Positions 12,206-23,184 of a DNA stretch of 64,000 bases are shown here, piece by piece (the stretch's first letter is position 1; every line of letters starts with the position of its first letter). The stretch spans positions 992,001 to 1,056,000 of the forward strand of contig JAQGDG010000047.1 in NCBI GenBank assembly GCA_029844215.1. Reading direction: 5' to 3'. Position numbers and translations under genes: made by a program. A model generated the notes under the pieces. That model saw only the letters and a program-made list of their open reading frames with translations, ran no database searches and was not told the origin of the DNA. The DNA comes from Przewalskia tangutica (Eukaryota; Streptophyta; Magnoliopsida; Solanales; Solanaceae).

Positions 12206-13144
12206 GTGGGACTTGGTGTTCATGTATGCTATTGGTGTATTATTATACCACTGGGTATCGGCGGTGATGTGGAATTCCACAGGCGGGATATATATATATG
12301 TATTGTGTATGTGTCTGCGAAGCGGTGAGGTGGGATGCCGCGAGCGCGTCACGTGGTTATATTTTACACTAATAGTATCGGCGGTGATGGGGGATTCCAC
12401 GGGCATGCTTTGATATTAGTGTGACTTGATCGCGTCCCAGATTGGGCCGGGTAGTATATGTGTCCCTCTGAAGTGGGCCGGGCTATGTTATGAAAGATAA
12501 GTAAGTTATATGGTAATGAACCTAATGATTCTTTTTCTAAATAATGTACGTAAGAATGTGACTATAACTTTTATTGGGAATGGAAAGGATAATAAGATGC
12601 GTTTAAGTTCATAAGTGGTAATGACACGGCGAGGATCTGGTATGTATTTTTATACTTGTCCTTGTCATTCTTTTATCTGATTATGATTTGTTTCTTATGC
12701 GTTATATTCATTCCATATTCGATACTGTTATGCGACCCGCCGAGTGCGTTAAATGCCGCGAGTTTTAGGTACCAGGTTGGCGATCCTTGCTCTTAGGATC
12801 TCGGTTGATTTTTAGAAAGCTCCATTTGCTCGGAGGCTTATCTCTTGATGCAGTTTCCACGAGGTAGTAGATTCCGTATATTGGGGTATGGCGGGGCCTG
12901 TCCATACGATTGTTATGTTAAAACTCTTAGAAGTGCAGTAGTCACATATGGTGGGTCGGTTGTAAAAAGAAAGGAAGCGGCACTTGGTTGTTTTTATATA
13001 TGTTCGGAAGGTAGCCTGTCGGCTAACTTGTTGTTTTACTTACGATGTTTTATTTTTAAGTTTCATGTATGTTCGCTGATTTTCTCGATGTTTACTGTAA
13101 GGGTGCGGGTAGGGCACGATCGCGATCGAGGGTCGGTCGTGACA

Positions 13145-13160
13145 AAAGTGAGTATCGAGC
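13145..13160 (+). other. E7 primer-binding site 1
   Basis: aaagtgagtatcgagc follows the LTR end. It is a damaged TGGTATCAGAGC (3' end of initiator tRNA-Met complement), with GG replaced by GAG and CAG read as CG. The second copy at 17838 is cleaner. Confidence 0.6.
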
Positions 13161-14301
13161 GATTAGTCCTCGGAAAGTGTCTGAGCCGTGTCTAGTAAGT
13201 CTTGATTATCGGTGTGTCGTGCACCACATCTATAATCGGAGGCTGCGGGACATTTAGGATTAGTTTCCATTCTTCTCACTCTGAGATCGTGACATAGAGT
13301 GTGTTGTTAGGGTCGTCTGCCCTAACGAGTTATGTTGATTGCTACGAGAAAGCGTGATGACCGGGAAGGACTATGTGGATTGCGTATCCGGGTTGGTAAT
13401 GATTATAGTATAGTTGGTATTGTGACATACCTCATACGGAGTTATGTATGAGGGTCGTTTATGGGTTGCCTAGAATGGTTTTAGATTTACGGGAATCGAT
13501 AAAGACTAACTAGATACAGGAAGGTATGGAATAGTTAATGAATTTTCGCGAAGGTTTTGTGTTTTATTTCGAGATAATTGGGAAAGGATGAGTTGTCGAT
13601 AGGGTAGTGAACCCTTGAAGCCATATTAAGGAACTAACGGAATGTCATGTTAATAGATTTAAGCTGCGTAGTATGCTTAAGAGAATTATACGGATGAGGC
13701 CTGTATAGAGTAAGTAATGGTTGTTGTGATCGAGACAACATGGTTTTGGTTTTATAAGAAGTTTTGTACCCGTTCTTGGGATGGTAAGGTAGGCTTGGAG
13801 CATGGAAATTGCGAGCCTAAGAATATTGATTCTTCTTGAGACCTTAGGTATATAAGGCTTTCTCTGATAAGATTTTAAGTCGGACGAGGATAAGAGTTAA
13901 GTGCGGCCCGAGTAGGGTCGAGGACATTCTGCAGGTCTCCCGTATCTGGAATTGAGTGGGATCGGTTGGTAGTAATTCCACTCGTGGCGGGTCACGGCGC
14001 AAGGCCCAAGTTTAGTTAATTGTTTTACGGGTTTGTGGACGCGTTCCACCGGAACCAGGTCATGAAAGCCAAAAATGGCCTTATATTGTTTTATAGAGTT
14101 ACTCCAAAGATTTGAGGCCAGAATCGGTATGGAAGTTATGTATGTATGCTAGTATGAGTAGGAAATGCGAAAAGATAATCCCTTTTGGGCTTAAGATGGG
14201 CCGGGTATGCGTGTACGGTATTAGGGCCATGTGTGGCATTGTTGGTATGGTGGGGTTGTGAAAGGAAACTATGTCGCAAATTATAAAGATTGACTCAGAA
14301 A

Positions 14302-14336
14302 GAACATTCGGGGCGAATGTTTCTAAGGAGGAAGAA
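14302..14336 (+). other. E7 polypurine tract 1 with upstream hairpin
   Basis: Inverted arms ACATTCG / CGAATGT are followed by ttctaaggaggaagaa, a purine run abutting the LTR 2 start. It is the plus-strand primer for reverse transcription. Confidence 0.75.
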
Positions 14337-14770
14337 TGTTACACCAGTAAATTGAAGAAGTTAAGATAAGTTGAAAAACATGTGTTGAGCGGATGGTGAG
14401 TCTATCTTGGAGTGTTGTACCCCAGTTGTTAAGAATTTCAATGTGTTTAAAGAGCCTAGTGTGTAGTCAGTTAAATCTAGTTCCTACTTGACAAACCGTT
14501 AAATCGTTTGGGCATCGGAGTCAAAAGTTATGGAAGTTTCAAGTTTGGTCTTGTGATCGAGCAAGCGGTGATTTCAGTTCGAAGTGCAGCGCCTTTGGAC
14601 TGGCCGCGGCGCGGTTATCTTGAAGTCCCAGGTTTCTGTGCCATGGCCTGGCAGGCCTGGCGCCGGAATTTGGAACTTTTCGGAAGATTGAGCCGCGGCT
14701 GGAAGGCAGCGCGGCGGGATTTCTGCGGTATTAGCTGAAATCAGGGGATATTTTCAGAAAAAGGGGGCCC

Positions 14771-14802
14771 TATTTAAAGGGCCAAGTCTTGAAGACTTGG
14801 CC
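14771..14802 (+). promoter_or_regulatory. E7 LTR 2 core promoter: TATTTAAA plus 23-bp perfect palindrome
   Basis: TATTTAAA at 14771-14778 is followed by 11-bp arms GGCCAAGTCTT and AAGACTTGGCC around a central G (14780-14802). Confidence 0.62.
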
Positions 14803-16602
14803 ATTCTCCTGAAACCCTCCCAAGAAACTCCTCTCCCTTCTCTCTAGTTTTGAAGAAAACCTTGCCTTAGGAGAGATTGTTGGAGCGGCGGCAAGAAGGA
14901 AAAGTGTGGGTAACTTGTGGGAAGCGCTGGTGGATGAGTTTGACGGATAGGAAGTGGTAGAAAAGGGCTTTTGTGGGTTTTTCCGAAAGGTAAGAGTTTC
15001 CCTTCTCTTGGATTTGAGTTAATACTTGTGATAGTAGTTTAGATTTGTGAGCCTGAGGCTGTTATAGTTAAGTTGGCTTAGATTTGGATTTTGTTGCCTT
15101 GTTGATTTCGACCTTGGGGAAGGTGGCAAGTTAATAGAAACAAAGGAAGTCTTTGTCAGATTTTTAGTAGAATTAGTGACCTTAGCACTTAGGATATTCT
15201 ACGTTTAAAGTAAGAGGTTAATGGGCGTATTGTGACCATTATAGGTGGAAGTACTAAGTATAGCGTATCTGCTTGGAGAGTGGAATAGCTATCAAGGTTG
15301 GAGTACTTTGGAGCATTTTGCTACTTATCGACAATCGTCGCGAGGTATGTGAACCTCTTCCTTCCTTTGGCATGATTCTATGTATGGAATATACTTGTGG
15401 TATCATTTCATGTTTCCTTCTACTCTTAGAAGTTAAGAGGTAGTTATGTGATTTACTACATGTAGAACTTTTCCTATCTTTTGAGCATGACTAGTTGCAC
15501 GTGTAGTACGGTGAGCGTGCAAGACTATGACATTCTTTACTTGTTTTATGTAATGCCAAGTCGGGTGGGTTAGGAGATTAACTCACTTCTTTGAAAATAG
15601 TAAGGATGTCTTAAGTTGATTTTAAAGTTAAGGGACTTGAAGAGTTTTAAAGTATGTGATACTTGTTAGTTTTAAGCGTATGAGTCCCTTGGATAGGAAA
15701 TTGTTATGGCTAAGGTATAAAGTGAATATAACGACTTTATGGGAGTTGGTTATATTTACTTTATGGAAAGATAAATGACTTGTTTTATTGAAAAGGCAAT
15801 GTGTTTTTAAAGGCGTCGATTGCCTAAGGTTTTATAATAAAATGAGTCAACTTGAGTTTTAAAGGTTAAGAGACTAATTGTATTTTTGAAAGTTATGAGA
15901 ATTGATTTGAAAGTATTTAATACTTGGTTTCAAAAGTAGAAGTCTCTTGGTTATAAAGGAGCGTGTTAGTCTAAACCATAAAGGGTTATAACGGCTTTAT
16001 GGGAAGTTGGTTATAACGGCTTTATGGAAGATTAAGAGAATGGTTTTCTCTAGTAAAGTAATCAAAGGAATAACTTGTATTAAGGAAGGAAAAATTGGTT
16101 TAAAGGTACCAATTGCTTAAGGTTTTTAATAAAGAAGTCACGATTTAGAAGCCGTAATTGTATTTCTAAAAAGGTATTGTGACTTGTCTTGAAAGGTGAA
16201 TAGGACTTGATACTACGGTTGTTAGTATCGGGAAGTTTTATTTGGAAAGGAGTCTTTTGAAAAGAATGTCGTCACGTAGTACTTTGCTTTTAATTGAGAA
16301 TAATTCTATGTGATGCCTTGATTAGTACTTTGGCTTGTTAAATGAGAATTATCTATGTGTGCCTTGATAAGTACTTTGGCTTGTTAATTGAGAACTTGCC
16401 TATATGTCTTTGGTAATAGCCTTTGAGTCAAGTATTATGTCTTATTAAGTTGCGACTCTCGGTTGAAGAATTTGTCTTGTTGTGAGATTCTTGGGACGTC
16501 TGCGGTGATGTGGGATTCCACGGGTATGCTCCGTTATTTGGAGTACTTAGGTTAAATTCGGATTCTTATAGAAGACATGGTAGTATACATTTGTTTGTGG
16601 TA

Positions 16603-16900
16603 GGTTGAGATAGGGTAAGAGTATAAGTGAGGGTAGACCCAGATGCTATACCACCTTCTCGAGTTAAGAGTATAAGTGAGGGTAAACCCCAGACATTATA
16701 CCCACTGCTTGTTTTGTAAAATGGTCGGTTGAGATAGGGTAAGAGTATAAATGAGGGCATGTCCCAAGACGTTATACCATTCTCCGGTAAGAGTATAAGT
16801 GAGGGTAGACCCCGAGATGCTATACCACTGCTTGAACTTGCTGCTTTACCACCTTCTCGGGGTAAGAGTATAAGTGAGGGTAGACCGAGGCCTATACCAG
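16603..16900 (+). repeat. Minisatellite in E7 LTR 2
   Basis: Same five-unit array as in LTR 1 (GTAAGAGTATAAGTGAGGGT core), with unit-to-unit differences conserved between LTRs. The array therefore predates the tandem arrangement. Confidence 0.8.
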
Positions 16901-17837
16901 GTGGGACTTGGTGTTCATGTATGCCTATTGGTGTATTATTATACCTGGGTATCGCGGTGATGTGGAATTCCACAGGCGGGATATATATATATATGTATTG
17001 TGTATGTGTGCGCAAGCGGTGAGGTGGGATGCCGCAGGCGCGTCACGTGGTTATATTTTACACTAATAGTTGTCGGCGGTGATGGGTGATTCCACGGGCA
17101 TGCTTTGATATTAGTGTGACTTGATCGCGTCCCAGTTAGGCGGGTAGTATATGTGTCCCTCGTAGTGGGCGGGCTATGTTATGAAAGATAAGTAAGTTAT
17201 ATGGTAATGAACCTAATGATTCTTTTTCTAAATAATATGCGTAAGAATGTGACTATAACTTTTATTGGGAATGGAAAGGATAATAAGATGCGTTTAAGTT
17301 CATAAGTGGTAATGACACGGCGAGGATCGGTATGTATTTTATACTTGTCCTTGTCATTCTTTTATCTGATTATGATTTGTTTCTTATGCGTTATATTATT
17401 CCATATTCGATTACTGTTATCGACCCGCCGAAGTGCGTTAAATGCCGCGAGTTTAGGTACCAGGTTGGCGATCCTTGCTCTTAGGATCTCGGTTCGATTT
17501 TTAGAAAGCTCCATTTGCTCGGAGCTTATCTCTTGTGCAGTTTTCCACGAGGTAGTAGATTCGTATATTGAGGTATGGCGGGGCCTGTCCGCCACGATTG
17601 TTATGTTAAAACTCTTAAGTGCAGTAGTCACGTATGGTGGGTCGATTTGTAAAAAGAAAAGGAAGCGGCTGCGGTTGTTTTTATATATGTTGGGAAAGGT
17701 AGCCTATCGGCTAACTGTTGTTTTACTTACGATGTTTTATTTTTAAGTTTCATGTATGTTCCGCTGATTTTCTCGATGTTTACTGTAAGGGTGCGGGTAG
17801 GGCACGATCGCGATCGGGGTCGGAGTAGTGACAAAAG

Positions 17838-17849
17838 TGGTATCGAGCG
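17838..17849 (+). other. E7 primer-binding site 2
   Basis: tggtatcgagcg, complementary to the 3' end of initiator tRNA-Met except that CAG reads CG. It is four bases after the LTR end. Confidence 0.7.
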
Positions 17850-18988
17850 ATTAGTCCTCGGAAAGTGTCTGAGGCCGTGTCTAGTAGAGTCTTGATTATC
17901 GGTGTGTCGTGCACCACATCTATAATCGAGGAGGCGGGACATTTAGGATTAGTTTCCATTCTTCTCACTCGAGATCGTGCCATAGAAAGTGTTGTTAGGG
18001 TCGTCTCGCCTAACGAAGTTATGTTGATTGCATTTCTGAGAAAGCGTGATGACCGGGAAGGACTATGTGGATTGCGTATCGGGTTGGTAATGATTATAGT
18101 ATAGTTGGTATTGTGACATACCTCTATACGGAGTTATGTATGAGGGTCGTTTATGGGTTGCCTAGAATGGTTTTAGATTTACGAGAATCGATAAAGACTA
18201 ACTAGATCTGGGAAGGTATGGAATAGTTAATGAATTTTCGCGAGTTTTGTGTTTTATTTGAGATAATTGGGAAAGGATGAGGTATGCGATAGGGTAGTGA
18301 ACCCTTAAGCCATATTAAGGAACCTAACGGAATGTCATGTTAATAGATTTAAGCTGCGTAGTATGCTTAAGAGAATTATACGGATGAGGCCTGTATAGAG
18401 TAAGTAATGGTTGTTGTGATCGAGACAACATGGTTTTGGTTTTATAAGAAGTTTTGTACCCGTTTACTAGGGGACTGGTAAGGTAGGCTTGGAGCATGGA
18501 AATTGCGAGCCTAAGAATATTGATTCTTCTTGAGACCTTAGGTATATAAGGCTTTCTCTGCGATAAGATTTTAAGTCGGACGAGGATAAGAGTTAAGTGC
18601 GGCCAGGTAAGTCGAGGACACATTCAGGTCTCCCGTATCCTGGAATTGAGTGGGATCGGTTGGTAGTAATTCCACTCGTGGCGAGTCACGAGCGCAAGGC
18701 AAGTCTAGTTAATTGTTTTACGGGTTCGTGGGCGCGTTCCACCTGCTCAGTCATGAAAGCCGGAAATGGCCTTATATTGTTTTATAGAGTTACTCCAAGA
18801 TTTGAGGCGAATCGGTATGGAAGTTATGTATGTATGCTAGTATGAGTAGGAAATGCGAAAGATAATCCCTTTTGGGCTTAAGATGGGCCGGGTATGCGTG
18901 TACAGGTATTAGGGCCATGTGTGGCATTGTTGGTATGCGGGGTTGTGAAAGGAAACTATGTCGCAAATTATAAAGATTGACTCAGAAA

Positions 18989-19023
18989 GAACATTCGGGG
19001 CGAATGTTTCTAAGGAGGAAGAA
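18989..19023 (+). other. E7 polypurine tract 2 with upstream hairpin
   Basis: Same layout as 14302-14336: ACATTCG/CGAATGT arms, then ttctaaggaggaagaa directly before LTR 3. Confidence 0.75.
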
Positions 19024-19473
19024 TGTTACACCAGTAAATTGAAGAAGTTAAGATAAGTTGAAAAACATGTGTTGAGCGGATTGTGAGTCTATCTTGGAGT
19101 GTTGTACCCCAAGTTGTTAAGAATTTCAATGTGTTTAAGAGCCTAGTGTGTAGTCAGATTAAATCTAGTTCCTACGCGACAAACCGTTAAATCGTATGGG
19201 CATGAGTCAAAAGTTATGGAAGTTTCAAGTTTGGTGCGCTTGATCGAGCAAAGCGGTGATTTCAGTTGAAGTGCAGCGCCGTGGCCAGGGATGCAGGCCA
19301 TGGCGCGGTTATCTTGAGTCCGCGGGTTTGCAGTGCCATGGCCACGGACTGCGAGGCATGCGCGGAATTTTGGAACTTTTCGGAAGATTGAGCCGCGGCT
19401 AAAGCGAGCAGCGCGCCAGCGGGATTTTTCTGCGGTATTAGTGAAATCGGGGATATTTTGAGAAAAAGGGGCC

Positions 19474-19505
19474 TATTTAAAGGGCCAAGTCTTGAAGACT
19501 TGGCC
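19474..19505 (+). promoter_or_regulatory. E7 LTR 3 core promoter: TATTTAAA plus palindrome
   Basis: TATTTAAA at 19474-19481. The same 23-bp palindrome as in LTR 2 is at 19483-19505, unchanged although the GC-rich DNA just upstream varies. Confidence 0.62.
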
Positions 19506-21314
19506 ATTCTCATAAACCCTCCCAAGAAACTCCTCTCCCTTCTCTCTAGTTTTTGAAGAAAACCTTGCCTTAGGAGAGATTGTTGGAGCGGCAAGAAGGA
19601 AAAGTGTGGGTAACTTGTGGAAGCCCGGTGGATGAGTTTGACTGATAGGAAGTGGTAGAAAAGGGCTTTGGTGGGATTTTCCTAAACGTAAGAGTTTCCC
19701 TACTCTTGGAGTTGAGTTAATACTTGTGATATTAGTTTAGATTTGTGAGCAGGTTATAGTTAAGTTGGCTTAGATTTGGATTTTGTTGCCTTGTTGATTT
19801 CGACCTTGGGAAAGGTGGCAAGTTAATAGAAACAAAGGAAGTCTTTGTCCGATTTTTCGTAGAATTAGTGACATTAGCACTTAGGATATTCTACGTTTAA
19901 AGTAAGAGGTTAATGGCCGTATTGTGACCATTATAGGTGGAAGTACTAAGTATAGCGTATCCTACTTGGAGAGTGGAACAATATCAAGGTTGGAGTACTT
20001 TGGAGCATTTTGCTACTTATCGACAATCATCGCGAGGTATGTGAACCTCTTCCTTCCTTTGGCATGATTCTATGTATGGAATATACTTGTGGTATCATTT
20101 CATGTTTCCTTCTACTCTTAGAAGTTAAGAGGTAGTTATGTGATTTACTGCATGTAGAACTTTCCTATCTTTGGAGCATGACTAGTTGCGTATGTGTAGT
20201 ACGGTAGACGTGCAAGACTATGACATTCTTTACTTGTTTTATGTAATGCCAAGTCGGGTGGGTTAGGAGATTAACTCACTTCTTTGAAAATAGTAAGGAT
20301 GTCTTAAGTTGATTTTAAAGTTAAGGGACTTGAAGAGTTTTAAAGTATGTGATACTTGTTCCGTTTTAAACGTATGAGTCCCTTGGATAGGAAATTGTTA
20401 TGGCTAAGGTATAAAGTGAATATAACGACTTTATGGGGAGTTGGTTATATTTACTTTATGGAAAGATAAATGACTTGTTTTATTGAAAAGGCAATGTGTT
20501 TTTAAGGCGTCAATTGCCTAAGGTTTTATAATAAAATGAGTCACTTGAGTTTTAAAGGTTAAGAGACTAATTGTATTTTTGAAAGTTATGAGAATTGATT
20601 TGAAAGTATTTAATACTTGGTTTCAAAAAGTAGAAGTCTCTTGGTTATAAAGGGAACGTGTTAGTCTAAACCATAAAGGGTTATAACGGCTTTATGGGAA
20701 GTTGGTTATAACGGCTTTATGGAAGATTAAGAGAATGGTTTTCTCTAGTAAAGTAATCAAAGGAATAACTTGTATTAAGGAAGGAAAAATTGGTTTAAAG
20801 GTACCAATTGCTTAAGGTTTTTAATAAAGAAGTCACTTGATTTAGAAGCCGGTAATTGTATTTCTAAAAAAGGTATTGTGACTTGTCTTGAAAGGTGAAT
20901 AGGACTTGACACTACGGTTGTTAGTATCGGGGAAGTTTTATTTGGAAAGGAGTCTTTTGAAAAGAATATGCGTCACGTAGTACTTTGGCTTGTTTAATTG
21001 AGAATAATTCTATGTGATGCCTTGATTAGTACTTTGGCTTGTTAAATGAGAATTATCCTATGTGTGCCTTGATAAGTACTTTGGCTTGGTTAATTGAGAA
21101 CTTGCCTATATGTCTTTGGTAATAGCCTTTGAGTGCAAGTATTATGTCTTATTAAGTTTGCGCGACTCGGTTGAAGGGTCATTTGTCTTGTTGTAAGTTC
21201 TTGGGACGTCTGAAGCGGTGATGTAGGATTCCATGTATGCTTCCGTTATTTGGAGTACTTGGGTTAAATTCGGATTCTTATAGAACATGGTAGTACTTAC
21301 ATTTGTTTGTGGCC

Positions 21315-21610
21315 GGTTGAGATAGGGTAAGAGTATAAGTGAGGTAGACCCCGAGATGCTATACCACCTTCTCGAGTTAAGAGTATAAGTGAGGGTAAAC
21401 CCCGACACATTATACCACTCTTGTTTTGTAAAATGGTCGGTTGAGATAGGGTAAGAGTATAAATGAGGCAAGTCCCAAGACGTTATACCACCTTCTCCGA
21501 GGTAAGAGTATAAGTGAGGTAGACCCCAGATGCTATACCACGCTTGAACTTGCTGCTTTACCACCTTCTCGGTAAGAGTATAAGTGAGGTAGACCCAGAC
21601 GCTATACCAC
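21315..21610 (+). repeat. Minisatellite in E7 LTR 3
   Basis: Same array as at 11919 and 16603. A 162-codon minus-strand frame (21142-21630) runs through it and is a by-product of the repeat, not a gene. Confidence 0.8.
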
Positions 21611-22531
21611 AGGTGGGACTTGGTGTTCATGTATGCCTATTGGTGTATTATTATACTGGGTGTCGCGGTGATGTGGAATTCCACAGGCGGGATATATATA
21701 TATATGTATTGTGTATGTATGCAAGCGGTGAGGTGGGATGCCATGGGCGCGTCACGTGGTTATATTTTACACTAATAGTATCGCGATGATGGGGATTCCA
21801 CGGGCATGCTTTGATATTAGTGTGACTTGATCGCGTCCCAGTTGGTAGGGTAGTATATGTGTCCTCGAAGTGGGCGGGCTATGTTATGAAAGATAAGTAA
21901 GTTATATGGTAATGAACCTAATGATTCTTTTTCTAAATATAATGCGTAAGAATGTGACTATAACTTTTATTGGGAATGGAAAGGATAATAAGATGCGTTT
22001 AAGTTCATAAGTGGTAATGACACGGAGGATACGGTATGTATTTTTATACTTGTCCTTGTCATTCTTTTGCTGATTATGATTTGTTCTTCATGCGTTATAT
22101 TATTCCATATTCGATTACTGTTGTCTTGACCCCTTCGTGCGTTCATGCCGCGAGTTTAGGTACCAGTTGGCGATCCTTGCTCTTAGGATATCGGTTGATT
22201 TTTAGAAAGCTCCATTTGCTCGGAGCTTATCTCTTGGTGCGGTTTCCACGAGGTAGTAGATTCTGTATATTCGGGGTATGGCGGGGCCTGTCCGCCACGC
22301 GTTATGTTAAAACTCTTAGAAGTGTAGTCACATATGGTGGGTCGGTTTGTAAAAAGAAAGGAGGCAAGCTTGGTTGTTTTATATATGTTCGGGAAGGTAG
22401 CCACATCGGCTAACTTTGTTGTTTACTACGATGTTTTATTTTTAAGTTTCATGTATGTTCGCTGATTTTCTCGATGTTTACTGTAAGGGTGCCAGTAGGG
22501 CACGGTCGTGATCGAGGGTGGTCGTGGCGGA

Positions 22532-23031
22532 GAGGTGTTAGACGAAAAAGAGGCTACAAAGGAGAGAGAGGATTTTCAAGACTTGGAAAGATTTGTGGAT
22601 GAAGAACTCTTCATCTCTAAGGGGTATTTATAGGTCAAGAAGTGGCCAACCAATGGCCAAGATTAAGACAAGTGCAAGGCAAGTGTAGGGTGAAGATTAA
22701 CTATACACAAATATCCTACCAACTCCTTGACTTGTGCACAAGGCACAAAAGCGTGCTCGCATTGTCCAAATCGTCCAAATGGGCGATTTCAAGTCCATCG
22801 ATGGGAGGTGCCAAGTGTCGCCCTCCGTTGGTCAAAATGTTTCGTCTCTCGGAAAAATCCGCAAAAATTAGAAATGGCATAGCGGAATTTACCCAACAAA
22901 AGTTGTGAAGCGTTTAGTCGGAAAACTATTCGTTTAGTGAGTTGTGCACAAAAAAACGCGTCGAAGGCTTATCTTTAAGGCTAGACTTTTTACGTATTCC
23001 CTTACGCATACTACTGAAATACGGTATAACA
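22532..23031 (-). repeat. E6 3' LTR, piece 2
   Basis: Resumes the E6 LTR after E7 (aggtgttagacgaaaaagagg, compare 29487-29510) and ends at 23031 with the reverse complement of TGTTATACC. It contains the TATA box and start-site palindrome. Confidence 0.87.
22598..22632 (-). promoter_or_regulatory. E6 3' LTR core promoter
   Basis: TATAAATA on the minus strand (22625-22632). The palindrome GATGAAGA-AC-TCTTCATC is at 22598-22615, where the transcript should begin. Confidence 0.6.
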
Positions 23032-23064
23032 TTCTCCCACTTAGAAACATTCGTCCCGAATGTT
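23032..23064 (-). other. E6 polypurine tract and hairpin
   Basis: Reverse complement reads AACATTCG-gga-CGAATGTT, then ttctaagtgggagaa, directly abutting the LTR. Confidence 0.72.
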
Positions 23065-23184
23065 CCTTCCCAAACGATTAACGATAAGATTCTTCATAAC
23101 TTAAGCGGTTTGCAAAAGCCACATACGGCACAAAACAACACTTAGGCAAAAGCGATAATGAAGATTTACAAGTAGGAAAGTGAA

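Larger units (their letters stand above)
9626..13144 (+). repeat. E7 LTR 1
   Basis: Runs from TGTTACACCCCG to GGTCGTGACA, 3519 bp. Landmarks in order: a GC-rich variable stretch (about 9885-10020), TATA box, palindrome, a pyrimidine-rich stretch (cctcccaagaaactcctctc), the duplicated GTTATAACGGCTTTATGG motif (11286-11330), a minisatellite (11919-12205), and a terminus shared with all LTRs in the window. Confidence 0.9.
13145..14336 (+). other. E7 internal region 1 (non-coding)
   Basis: Starts with a PBS-like aaagtgagtatcgagcg directly after the LTR, then a leader similar to the pre-gag leader of E4/E5/E6/E8 (sequence around cttgattatcggtgtgtcgtgcacc). There is no MPPRK-type gag start and no pol motif in any frame. 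The last 420 bp, including 13918-14080, align with the non-coding block of E4. It ends in the PPT. Confidence 0.8.
14337..17833 (+). repeat. E7 LTR 2 (central, shared LTR)
   Basis: A 3497 bp LTR that serves as right LTR of the first unit and left LTR of the second. It is nearly identical to LTR 1, with differences mostly small indels and the GC-rich stretch 14588-14720. It starts TGTTACACCAG, lacking some of the Cs seen in LTR 1. Confidence 0.9.
17834..19023 (+). other. E7 internal region 2 (non-coding)
   Basis: A 1190 bp near-identical copy of internal region 1, with PBS at its start and PPT at its end. A 79-codon frame at 17865-18104 is in the leader and shows no recognisable domain. 18600-18770 aligns with the non-coding block of E4. 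Confidence 0.8.
9626..22526 (+). mobile_element. E7: tandem LTR-I-LTR-I-LTR non-autonomous element inserted in E6 LTR
   Basis: Three plus-strand LTRs of about 3.5 kb (9626-13144, 14337-17833, 19024-22526) alternate with two internal regions of about 1.19 kb (13145-14336, 17834-19023). Each internal region starts with a PBS and ends with a PPT, so repeat units are 4.69-4.71 kb. LTR ends are TGTTACACC...GTGACA. The flanks are gggga on the left (9621-9625) and a damaged gcgga on the right (22527-22531). There is no gag or pol in either internal region. The arrangement fits unequal or ectopic LTR-LTR recombination between copies, or an assembly duplication. The internal region shares a non-coding block with E4 and E8. 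Confidence 0.88.
19024..22526 (+). repeat. E7 LTR 3
   Basis: Third LTR copy, about 3.5 kb. It starts TGTTACACCAG and ends in a damaged ...gggtggtcgtg before the flanking E6 LTR resumes (agaggtgttagacg). The GC-rich stretch 19272-19440 differs again from LTRs 1 and 2. Confidence 0.88.

Noticed and set aside
12286..12302. TATATATA stretch as a promoter (also 16981, 21693)
   Set aside because: It is a short AT microsatellite in the LTR, far from the TATTTAAA box that has the expected position and conserved context.
17306..17746. 146-codon plus-strand frame with hydrophobic N-terminus
   Set aside because: It lies wholly in the LTR 3' third. The matching stretches of LTR 1 and LTR 3 do not keep the frame, so it is chance.
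21142..21630. 162-codon minus-strand frame, the second longest in the plus-strand array region
   Set aside because: It runs through the E7 LTR minisatellite; the other LTR copies break it and no domain is visible. The same applies to 16566-17015 (149 codons).
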